From Miscanthus floridulus (taxonomy: Eukaryota > Streptophyta > Magnoliopsida > Poales > Poaceae), in contig NC_089597.1 in assembly GCF_019320115.1 (NCBI RefSeq), positions 116,008,000 to 116,071,999 of the forward strand: a stretch of DNA of 64,000 bases, read 5' to 3'. Every line of letters begins with the position of its first letter. Positions within the stretch are counted from its first letter, which is position 1. Below are positions 34,135-43,749 of this stretch, piece by piece. The translations under genes and the position numbers were made by a program. The notes beneath the pieces are model-generated. The model searched no databases and was not told the DNA's origin. It worked only from the letters and a program-made list of their open reading frames with translations.

Positions 34135-34250
34135 ATAGCCGTTTGGAGTAGAGCCATTTGAAATAGAGCCGTTCGAAATAGAGCCGTTGGAAATAGATTC
34201 GTTTGAAATAGAGCCGTTTGAAATAGAGACGTTGCAACAAATTTGCTGGA
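34135..34250 (-). repeat. 15 bp tandem repeats (GAAATAGAGCCGTTT)
   Basis: About seven imperfect copies upstream of the transposase start, spaced 15 bp. They lie in the subterminal zone of the Harbinger element and may be binding sites. The minus-strand ORF here (LYFKRLYFKR...) is a by-product. Confidence 0.75.
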
Positions 34251-34535
34251 ATATGGACTTCTAAAAAAGAGACGTTGAAAAAATTGTCATTACAAAAAAT
34301 GGCCATTGGAATGTAGCCATTAATCAAAAGTATAAACATTGAAAATATAGCTATTAAAAATGGTTGATTTGTTAGTTACAAGATATGCATAAAATAGAGG
34401 TGGAAGAAAGTAGGGAGGCAAATATGAGGGATCGGATGGAGTTCACAGCTAAGTAGGGGATGGAATTTGGATGAGGGAGCCCTATTTTCAAGGATAGGGG
34501 TTCAAAATTTGAGGGTTCGGTTGGAGATGCTCTAA

Positions 34536-35913
34536 CAAGCTAGTAGTTCATTCTTCAGATACAAGTACAGGCTCAACCACACATGATCGAATTCCTCCGT
34601 TTAGTTTGGAAAATCTAGCTCTGAACCATTAATACGCTGTTAGGAGATCACAAGTCTACCCCATCAAAGTCCACAGAAAGTACAAGCTTGGAATTTTCAC
34701 ACGCATCCATGAATGATTAGTCGTACTACTATATACCCAGCTTGCATATCCATAGGGTCAAATGGAGGCATATCAACTTGGCATCAGGGAATGAAAAATA
34801 TTGCTAGTTTATGGCAGATTAGCTGGCCAGCTAGCTTGTGTACTTGCAGATTTATCATGCATTATATTGAGTGACACATGTTGTTCATATATATATAGTT
34901 TGTGTTTTCTTGACGGTTTCCTGCTCTGCCAGTAATCTCAGCCTGTTGAAGATTTAGTGGTAATTGATAAATATGTTAGTAAACAGTTACTATCTAAGGT
35001 CAAGGGATCATATATATGTATATCAAGAGCAGATACGTGTGAACTCAAATCCCTTTCGCAGTATATATTAAAAGAACGAGAACAACCACCTATGACTATG
35101 TTTGTCTTTCCTTTTGTCCACTTGGAGGAGAGGATTCTTCGTCTGCATAAAAAATCTTCAAATTAGTAATCCATCCCAGTATATATGTACAGGTTTTGGC
35201 GATTTCGTGATCCACTTTGACTGAATATATAACTTCAACTTGTTCTTCTGAAGTTCTCTGCAACAGGTTATAAAGAGAACACCTCGAGTAATACGAGCTC
35301 GAGCTACTAGTTAAAAACTGTCTCAAGTGAGAATCGTTCTATACTTCTATAATAAATCCACAAAATGAACTGGGAATTAAAAAAACTCTGTCCAATTTTT
35401 GATATTCTATATCAGACACCATGAAAATATAAAATGGGTGCCTATTGACAATACAGGATAAACCTCCCTCAGAAGGGACAGAACCTGATAGTATATATAT
35501 ATATATATATAGCACAATAATAGACATATCGACCTGTCTAGAGCAAGCTGTATACATGCATACACATAACGGAATAATAGACAAAGGACCATATGAGAAT
35601 AAGATTCTATTCTTGGTTTGCCATCACGCGCTGTGTTTTTTTTCTTCTAACTGCGCCATAGTACACAAATAATGTATTTACATCTGTCGTCATTGATGGC
35701 ATAAGGCATATATACATATATATCTCTTCTCATTTCTCCTTTATATGTATATATATATATATATATACCTATTACAGCTACATGCAATACCACACAGAGG
35801 AGGCACACGCACCCAAGCCCTCTTTAGCACTCATCTATCCCTCCTTTTGTTGTCGAGAAATTCCGATCCGGTCCGTATCACCCTCCATGGCAATAATCTT
35901 CCTATAAAATCAA
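34536..35913. other. Intergenic DNA and probable NAC 3' UTR
   Basis: AT-rich with (TA)n runs at about 35491-35510 and 35750-35767. The first few hundred bases left of 35914 should hold the NAC 3' UTR; no clear polyadenylation signal was singled out. No ORF with a motif. Confidence 0.4.
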
Positions 35914-38900
35914 TTAATTGAACGAATTCCACATCTGTGTGAATCCACTCTCCGCTAAGTACTCAAACCCATCCTGAGAAAAATTGCTTTGAGGCGCCTC
36001 CCTCTTGACGTTGCCTTCGAACCTGCTGAACTGGCTCATGAGAACATCCTTGATTATTGACTTCCCCATGTGCTGCTCCGGATCGGCCATGGCAGCGGCA
36101 GAGGACAGCGGAGCGTTCATCGATGACGAAGGCTGAGAGGGGTTACTGGAGAAGCAGGGCACTTGCTCATAACCCTCTAGGTTTTGCACTGATGAGCCAG
36201 GCTGGTCAAAGGAAATATTGTAGTTGTTGTCAATGAGGGGAGGCAATGAAGTTGTGGCTGCATCAATATTGAAGCTTCTGCTACTCTCTGTGGGTGGATT
36301 TGCAACTGTTGCCCTACTCTTGTAGAAAACTCTACACAAGACCCAGTCCTCCTGTGCATCATATCATACATAAAAAAAATCAGATGAGAATTAGGCCAAT
36401 ATATAATAAGTAAATGGTGAAGAAGTCATGAGAAGTATTTATTTATTTTTAAGGAAGAGTATGTGTGTGTGTGTGTGTTGTTATAAAATGAAAAGAAATT
36501 GATGGGAGATATGAATGCCTAGAGAAAACCTGCTGCGCATGACAGTGACAAATCATTGAGTAGTAAAGGCCCTGTTCGTTTGCCTTATGAGCCGTACTGC
36601 GAAGGAGCAGTGTTTTTCTCTCACAACAAATCAGCGAATAGTACTTTCAGCCATGGCTTTTCAGCGAACAGGACCAAAGAAAGTCTCAAGTACAAAAAAA
36701 ATGTAAAGTTCTTAATTAGCATTAATACAATACTATGACCATCAGTTCTTTCAACAGTAAACCATGTAGCGATTGAACTGTGTTGTCTTAATCCAAAACC
36801 ATATACGCCTTTACTTTAATTTATTTATTCTCCAAATGACACGTAAACTCGTGGTAACACTAAGAACTAAGTAATTTGTCAACTTGACAGTAAATTTGGC
36901 GCTCGTGCCTTTCTCTCTCTCTCTTGAATAGGCGAGAGGACACATATGGGCAGAATGAGCTGGCATTCCATTGTCCAGTACATGTGATTACGCAAATACA
37001 AATATGAATGAAGAAAAAGAGTCTGCATATATATAGTACTAACTTCGTCCTCAAGTGTCATGAACAAATTATGTTTGTATTTTAGTTCACACAGATATAT
37101 ATATTGCACTTCTCAAAATCTTTGAAATATACTTCTCATAAGATCACCATTATTTGGAAAAAGAAAACTATAGTGATGCTTCTGAGGATTTCACAACCAT
37201 AGTTTAGCTTAATTTATCCATATATAGGAAAACCGGATGGGGCCAACTCCATTATTTCATTACCCCAAATAAATCGTTTTCCTACTACGTATGTGTTATG
37301 TATTGCTCATTGGATAGATATATGATGCATTTTTATATCCATCGGATGGGAAACTGATCGAGAATAAAATAAAAACAATGAACTATCATGTTCAACTAAA
37401 AAAGGACACATAATAATGAAAAATCAAGTCAATATGTTACCTTGAAAGGTAATTTCATGGAATCACCTTGCGCTTCCATGCGAAATTCATGCATAACCCA
37501 CTCAGTCTTCTTTCCCTTTGGGGCTCTACCTTGATAAAACACAAGGGTTTTGCGCATACCAACAAGTAACCCTTTCCTGCTTATCGGACGGTCTTTCCCC
37601 GTAGCCTTCCAATATCCCGAATCAGTTGCTCTGTTTGTACGTTGGCCGGTGGCATACTTTCTATCCCTAAGGCTGTAGAAATACCACTCTTTTCCACCAA
37701 TGCACGCGATATCTGAATTTGAGAACAAGAATCAGTTAGTTAATAAACGAACAAACGAGGTTAATGATAATTAATAACACTGCTGTTGTAAATCATTTTC
37801 ACATTTGGTTAGATGTAAACATGTACGTACTATCAATACACAATCATTAATCCAATAGATTAAAAAACTGTGCTAAACCAGAGCCAACATGTACTATTTG
37901 TTATTGTAATAATGGAGAGAAGGGATAAAAGCAGAATTAGGAAGAAAAAATAATATGTTCTTCACCATTGATTGTCTTAATCTATTTTGACAAGATTTTT
38001 TTGCCGCAGTATTCTACTAGTAGCAAAGTGAGAGACCTTCTTTTGGTGTTTGTCCCCATCCATTTGGCTGTTAATTCCCTTTAAGGATGAAGCAAAGCGA
38101 GAGAATATTTGATAGCATGGCAGGAACAGGGACAGATGAGGATATAAGGCCAAGATGGGGCCAAACAAACTCTTGGCAGTGAGAATATCCTTCTGTTATA
38201 TGGGGAAAGGGAAGGCGACAAGGAGGCAGACAAGACGTGTGAATTTAGCTCTCAGTAGATTTTGTGGATGCATATATAGGTTAAAAACAGCTAGCTAGAG
38301 TTCCGATCCAGCTGAACTTTTCTTTTTTAAAACATAATTCATGCAAGGATTTGAGAGAGTTCTTGCAAACTGTCTCTCCTCAGCTATTGTTGCACATAAA
38401 TATATATTTGCATCGAGATGGTCTGACTATGCATGGTTTTGTTTATGCCTTAGCCCTTAGATCATCAAAGACTTTTCAAAAGAAGGGAGCTAATAAATAC
38501 AGAAGATTAATTAAATGCTCCAAAAAAAAGAAAAACGATGGCATGGGCACACCCCAAAAAGAGGGCGAAAAAGAAAGGGATAAGCGACGATTGAAGGAAA
38601 GAAAAGTAAGGGGTTCTTGAGGTATGGGATGGGTGCATAGTTGCATCTTGCAAGTTGATCGGTGAAAGTTGCAGCAGGATGTCATGGTCGCCTCACTTAT
38701 GGCTCGGAGTGGGACAGTTTGAACTAGCATATGCAGTACACTTGTGGTTATATTCATGCATCTTAGATTTCGGAGGCGCGCAATTAATCGAATCGAAGTA
38801 CATAAGTGTATGTATTACTTTTGTGCTATTTGAAGGAGAAACATGCAACGATGTAGGCGAAAGGAACAAAGAGAATTTTCTTGGAATAGATCGATGACTA

Positions 38901-39601
38901 CTAGTAGCTAATAATGGAGAGAAGGTATGGCAGCTGGTTTTATTTTAAGATCTCTTGTAGATCGATGAGCCAACAGGAGGACATGTGCATGCATGATTGG
39001 CAACCTTATTACAAACAGATATGATCAGCAACCGTATCTTGGATGATACAAGCAAGGTGTAGACTTGTATATGTCTGGAACGGATCACAGATCGTACGAC
39101 TACTATCTCATTAAAAAATTTGATTAGCACAAAAGGATTATTTGAGATAGATCAATCATTAGTCATCAGGAACACATAACATAATAACAAATCAGAACCC
39201 AAAGGGAATAGTGCTCTCAGAGAGGGGAAAAGGAAAACACCCAAAAGGAAGGAGGAAGAAGAAGAATTCGCAGCGCAATTAAGAGAACTTGGCAAGGCAA
39301 AAACTCGATCGATCTTGGGCAGAAATTAAGGACAGGCATATGTACAAAATGATCAGGAACAACAAGGTAGTGCTAGGTCGTCTGATCACATACCAGGAAG
39401 GTCCCAGGGCTCGCACTTGTTGAGATCGACGTCGACCATGGTGGGGCAGCCGTAGATGCTCACCACCACCTGGCCTCCGCCGCCGGCGCCACCGCCGAGC
39501 TTCTTGGCCAGGTAGTCGAGCACGAGCTCGTCGTCCCGCGGGTGGAACCTGAACCCCGGAGGCAGCCTGGCCTCCACCATGCTAAGCGAGTTGATGGCCA
39601 T
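35914..39601 (-). CDS. NAC domain transcription factor (miR164-targeted NAC1/OMTN-like), 3 exons
   Basis: Exons 39601-39394, 37712-37441 and 36351-35914 join in frame (208+272+438 nt) to 305 aa plus stop. All introns are GT-AG (1681 and 1089 bp). The NAC domain covers residues 13-172: [57 protein letters not shown] and [32 protein letters not shown] and [22 protein letters not shown]. The acidic Ser/Asn-rich C-terminus (173-305) is the usual activation region. It should be a nuclear DNA-binding activator or repressor. Intron positions match the typical NAC layout. The start [11 protein letters not shown] is the first in-frame ATG; a second Met is at residue 8. A miR164 site lies in exon 3. 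Resembles the rice OMTN/NAC2 group; orthology is inferred. Confidence 0.95.
36147..36167 (-). promoter_or_regulatory. miR164 target site in NAC exon 3
   Basis: The plus strand here equals the plant miR164 sequence at positions 1-16 and 18-20 and differs at 17 and 21 (19 of 21). It lies in the codons for EQVPCFS, residues about 222-228, the same place as in known miR164-regulated NAC genes. Perfect pairing over positions 2-16, including the 10-11 cleavage point, predicts slicing. Confidence 0.88.
36568..36675. mobile_element. Short MITE in NAC intron 2 (108 bp)
   Basis: Ends GGCCCTGTTCGTTTG and inverted GGTCCTGTTCGCTGA, with AAA on both sides. Contains TTTTTCTCTCACAAC, shared in reverse with the truncated MITE at 4312-4411. 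Lies well away from both splice sites. Confidence 0.7.
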
Positions 39602-39775
39602 CGTCGTCGCGGCAAGCAGCCCGCGCCGCTCTCAGGGACCAGTCCCTCCCTCCTGCTATCCCTGCAGGCCTGGATGGATAGATGGAGCTGCTTCTGCAAG
39701 ATGGATCGATTCTACTCCTACCTTGTATCATACAAGGGAAATTAAGAAGAAGCTGGAGAGCGGCGAGAGGCGGGC

Positions 39776-39785
39776 GTTATATAAC
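39776..39785 (-). promoter_or_regulatory. TATA box of the NAC gene
   Basis: GTTATATAAC on the minus strand, about 175 bp before the ATG, giving a 5' UTR of roughly 145 nt. Upstream on the minus strand is a CT-rich run (complement of GAGAGAGAGA at 39838-39880), a common plant promoter feature. Confidence 0.65.
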
Positions 39786-40049
39786 AGGCCGGAGGAGCCG
39801 CTGGTGGTCAACTTCTGTGGATGCCCTGCTGCTAGAGCGAGAGAGAGAGATAGGTAGGGGTAGAGAGAGATGGAGAGAGGAAGAGAGACTTTTCTTGGGT
39901 AGTGTGTCGAAGCCAGGTGGCAGGCTTTGTTAGGCGGTGAGCTCAGACGGCCATGCTGTCATCATCATGCTCATTCCCGCGCGCGCTGCTGATGCACGCA
40001 CGCATACATACATAGATACATGTATGCAGCAGAGCATCGCCATGCCCCG

Positions 40050-40080
<31 letters not shown>
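40050..40080 (+). repeat. C31 homopolymer
   Basis: Thirty-one consecutive C after CCCCG. Could be a real mononucleotide tract in the NAC upstream region or a sequencing/assembly artefact. Confidence 0.8.
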
Positions 40081-40082
<2 letters not shown>

Positions 40083-40296
40083 ATTAAACGCCGACCTAAT
40101 TAATCACCTAACCCCAGCTGATGATGGCCGACCGATGAATATCTCCGTCGATCTTTGCATCCAAAGACGAGAGCTTATAGATTCATCTCCGCCACGGCAT
40201 GCACATGTATGTACGTACGTACAATTCAGCATGTGCTGTTGTGCACTCACAAAGTAGTCCACATATCTATGCTTAATATGCAACAAAGAAACGACA

Positions 40297-41235
40297 ATGA
40301 TACGCCATGGGCGTCTAACCGGATGGACCGATCCACCCGCGCCGCTCACCTACGCTGCGCCCAGTGCACCTTCACCCGTGTCGCTCGTCCGCGTCACACA
40401 CCGGGCGCCCCCGCCCCACTCCACGCTCACTGCTACCGCCCACTCCGCCTCGCTCGCTCCCTTTCGTCGTGCGCGCTGCCTGCTCCCACCCTTTGCACGC
40501 GCCGCGTGCCCGCTGAGCCAAGGCCAGTGCTAGTGGTGCTGATGATGGTGGTGCTCGCGCGTCGCCGCTGGTGCTGGTGCTGGTGGCGCTCACACGTTGC
40601 CGGCTCCCACCCCGACGCATAGAATCGATTGCCCCCGGCCTTCCCTACGTTGCAAAACGTATGTTTCAGATGTTTCATAGATATGTTGTCAGATGTTGCA
40701 GTGGTAGTTTTTGGATGTTGCATATGTTGCAATGGTTATACACGTATGTTGCAAGAGTTTGTTAAAAAATGTTTCATCTGTTTCAGACGCATGTTGCAAG
40801 TGTTTGATTTGGATGTTGCATATGTTGCAATGGCTATGTTGCAAATGAATGTTCCAAATATTTCATCTGTTTCAGACGTATGTTGCAATTGTTTCATCTG
40901 AGTGTTGTAAAAGTAGATCTAGATGTAGGGTTGTTGAGCGAGGAAGAGAGAGCTAGCGGGGAGCTATGGTGGCGTCGATGTGGGGAGGAGGCGCAGGGCG
41001 CGCGGCGCCGGTGTGAAAGAGGCGGGCGCGAAGGGGTGTGGAAGAGACGGGTGAGGCGCCGGTGTGGAAGAGACAGGGCCTTATCATCTGGACGGAGTGG
41101 CAGCGGAGCGAAAGTGAGTGGTCTGAACGCGGGCGCGGGAAGCAGAGCTGGCGCAGGCGGCACGTGAATCCGAGCTACTAGGACGGACCAGGCACGGGCG
41201 CCCGGACGCGCGTAACCGTCCAGAAGTCCGGACGC
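40297..41235. mobile_element. GC-rich repeat element with ATGTTGCA-type tandem core
   Basis: The core (40655-40925) repeats (G)ATGTTGCA(A), GTTTCATCTGTTTCAGACG and GTATGTTGCAA with a period of about 45 bp. GC-rich arms flank it, the right one with a GGCGCCCGGACGCGCGTAAC and GTCCGGACGCTAG end. A common grass repeat of DNA-transposon type; Mutator-like is possible. No target duplication found, so boundaries are rough. Confidence 0.45.
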
Positions 41236-41810
41236 TAGTCTTTCCGATAAAGAAACTATTTAGGTTTTCTTTCCCCTGCTCTAGTCCTCGAGTACAGTAC
41301 AGTTGTAGTTGTAGAGCCATTTGTAATACGCCCCAAAAAAATGTGCACTAGTAGATGCATGGGTCATGGGTGCATGTGTTGCGACGACCTAGCTTCTGCT
41401 TCCGTAGCTCGGAGTTCACGGGCCTACGTGTCAGTGACTGTGCGTTCCGCCGGCCGTGAGCACACCAGAAGGCAGCGAATTAAAGTTGGAGTTCCTCCTC
41501 GCATTGAAAGGCCTTGATATACATGCCTGGCAGTTGCCAAGTAGTGTAGCACACTACTCCTATATCGATCGCTTTTAATTAATTTGTGCAGGGAAAAAGG
41601 CGGCTGGGATGGGGCAACGACGGGAGATGGAGAGATATCCGTCCATGCATGCGTCTGTAAAGGTGTACGTGCTGCATTTGCGTTTGCGTTTGCGTTGCAT
41701 ACCGGAAAAGAAAAGCTGTAGCGACGAGATATTTCCGTCGGAACGGACCCTCCATGCCGTTACGCTGTGCTCACACACTTCTTTTTTCTTCCACTCCGTT
41801 CCAGCTAGCT
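41236..41810. other. Intergenic DNA with nothing recognised
   Basis: Short ORFs on both strands lack motifs. It includes a small TTGCGTTTGCGTTTGCGTTG repeat near 41680. Confidence 0.4.
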
Positions 41811-41831
41811 AGCCCAAATACGTGAGCACGA
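41811..41831 (-). repeat. Copia internal-region relic outside the 3' LTR
   Basis: Matches 20 of 21 bases of 52641-52661, the leader between PBS and gag of the Copia element. It lies on the outer side of the left LTR, with the PBS/LTR junction deleted between them. This indicates a former second internal region. Confidence 0.6.
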
Positions 41832-41841
41832 AATACGTTCT

Positions 41842-43272
41842 ATGTCTAAAAGGGGATAAATTGAGCTAATTTTAAATTTCTTTGTAATAATTAAACTCTA
41901 CGATTAGCCCAATTAACACATTATGCCTAGAAAGTGTTTCTATTTATCTAACGCATAAAAGTTTAGCACCATAAGTTTCAATCCTACTCTAGCATGGCAA
42001 TTATAGGAATGTAAATGACAAGAATTGAATTTCTCAAAGTAAATGCTTAAAGTAAAGAGAGAAGGAGGAACGCGGCGATGTTTTGTCGAGGTATCGGAGC
42101 GTCGCCACTCTCCACTAGTCCTCGTTGGAGCACCCGCGCAAGGGTGTAGCTCTCATTTGATCTGCGCAAGGATCAAGTGCTCTCTACGGGTTGATTCTTC
42201 GACACTCCGTCGCGGTGAATCATCCACAACCGCTCACAACTTGAGTTGGGTCATCCACAAGCTCTTCGGATGATCACCAAGCTCCCAATCACCACCAAGC
42301 CGTCTAGGTGATGGCGATCACCAAGAGTAACAAGCACAAACTCTCACTTGACCACGACAAGCCTAATGAGAAAGGTGGATGCATACTTTGCTACTCTTGA
42401 TCTCACTAATGAGGCATCTCTTTGGGATTCTCAAATCTCAATCACCTTACTAGAACCTTGCTCTTCTTGGCACTCTCAAAGGTGTTTCTCAGCTGTTAGA
42501 ATGAACAAAAGTACTCCCACACACGAGTGGAGGAAGTATTTATAACATGGGTTGAAAAATGAACCGTTATGTGCCTCTGCGAGGTGATCGGACGCTCCGG
42601 TCATGTTGACCGGACGTGCCGGTCAGTTCACCCCAAACTCCAGCACTGATCGGACACGTCCGGTCGAGATTTTCTCTCTCTGGACCCTTACTGGAGTCGA
42701 TCGAACGCTGGCCCTCAGCGTCCGGTCACTTGACCACTCAGCGTTCGGTCGCACCAGACGAAAACACCTCGGTCAAATGAACTGACCGGACCCTGAGCCA
42801 GCGTCCGGTCACACCGGAGCCAGCGTCCGGTCAGTATTTGACCCTCCATTCACTTCCAACTCTTGAACGTACGTGAATGAAGTTTGCTCCATTGGATCTA
42901 AGGGCTATTTTGAAGCTACCTAGTGCTAGATTTAGCAAGTGTGCACCACACCTAACTCACTAGACTCACCTAGGTCAAGCTACCCGTCCATACCCCCCTT
43001 AATAGTACAGCCAAAGGAAAAACAAAGTCCTAAACTACTCTAAGTGCCTCTTCAACTCCAAACGACACTTAGAACTAGTTCATCCTTAACCTTGTCGTCC
43101 ATCCTTTGAAAACCGAAACAATTTCCATCATAGGGGCATGACCACCATGATTGCCCAATCGATCTCCATTACCTTGACCTAACTTAATTGCCTCTACAAA
43201 ACATACGTTAGTCACAGTAATCACGTATTGTCATTAATCACCGAAAGCCAACTAGGGACCTAGATGCTTTCA
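41842..43272 (-). repeat. 3' LTR of the Copia element, outer edge truncated
   Basis: Colinear with 52687-54138. The inner end GATGCTTTCA at 43272 is intact and adjoins the PPT. The outer ten or so bases (TGAAAGGATC) are missing. Contains (T)CCGGTC/GACCGGAC motifs at 42590-42835. Confidence 0.9.
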
Positions 43273-43285
43273 ATCTCCCCCTTTT
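43273..43285 (-). other. Polypurine tract of the Copia element
   Basis: AAAAGGGGGAGAT on the minus strand, directly next to the 3' LTR. This fixes the left LTR as 3' and the element as minus-strand. Confidence 0.85.
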
Positions 43286-43749
43286 GGTGATTGATAACAA
43301 CACTACCTCGAGTATGTGAAAGAGGTGAGGTTTTTAACATGCTTGATTCATATAAGCTTTTGACAATAAGAACAAAAGTGTTAGGTAAGCTTATATGACC
43401 CAAGCCAACATGATGTACTCAAAAGATATGAAATAAGCATGAGTACAAGTAACAAAGCTCATTCGCATCGGAGTAAAACACAGAAGCAAGAGCAAATGAG
43501 CTTAGCACAACTGATATGACATGTAAATAATACAAAGTAGAGAGCACACATGTCATATATCACAATCACGTAGATATCACTATCACATAAGAAGTTTAAT
43601 GCATAAAAAGTAAACACACGACAAATGCATAATAGTGTATCACACATAAAAACCAAATAATAGATAGTCTAAACTAAGCTCCCCCTAAGTCGCCCCCCTA
43701 AGTCTAGCATACTCGAACTCTCTCCCCCTTTGGCGTCAAACACCAAAAT

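Larger units (their letters stand above)
29276..34532. mobile_element. PIF/Harbinger DNA transposon, near complete
   Basis: Inverted ends CAGCATCTCCAACCGA and GAGCATCTCCAACCGA are flanked by TAA at 29273-29275 and 34533-34535. It encodes the two proteins of the superfamily in convergent orientation: a Myb/trihelix-like ORF1 protein (+) and a DDE transposase (-). Each has one clear lesion. The 5' region (29276-31180) is noncoding with small direct repeats, including a block ending TTATTGCTTCTCCTGGGC at about 30940 and again about 87 bp later. The element may have served as a source of, or be related to, Tourist-like MITEs nearby. Confidence 0.93.

Noticed and set aside
40297..41235. Helitron
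   Set aside because: The GC-rich right side suggested a Helitron end, but no TC start, hairpin or CTRR end between A and T could be fixed.
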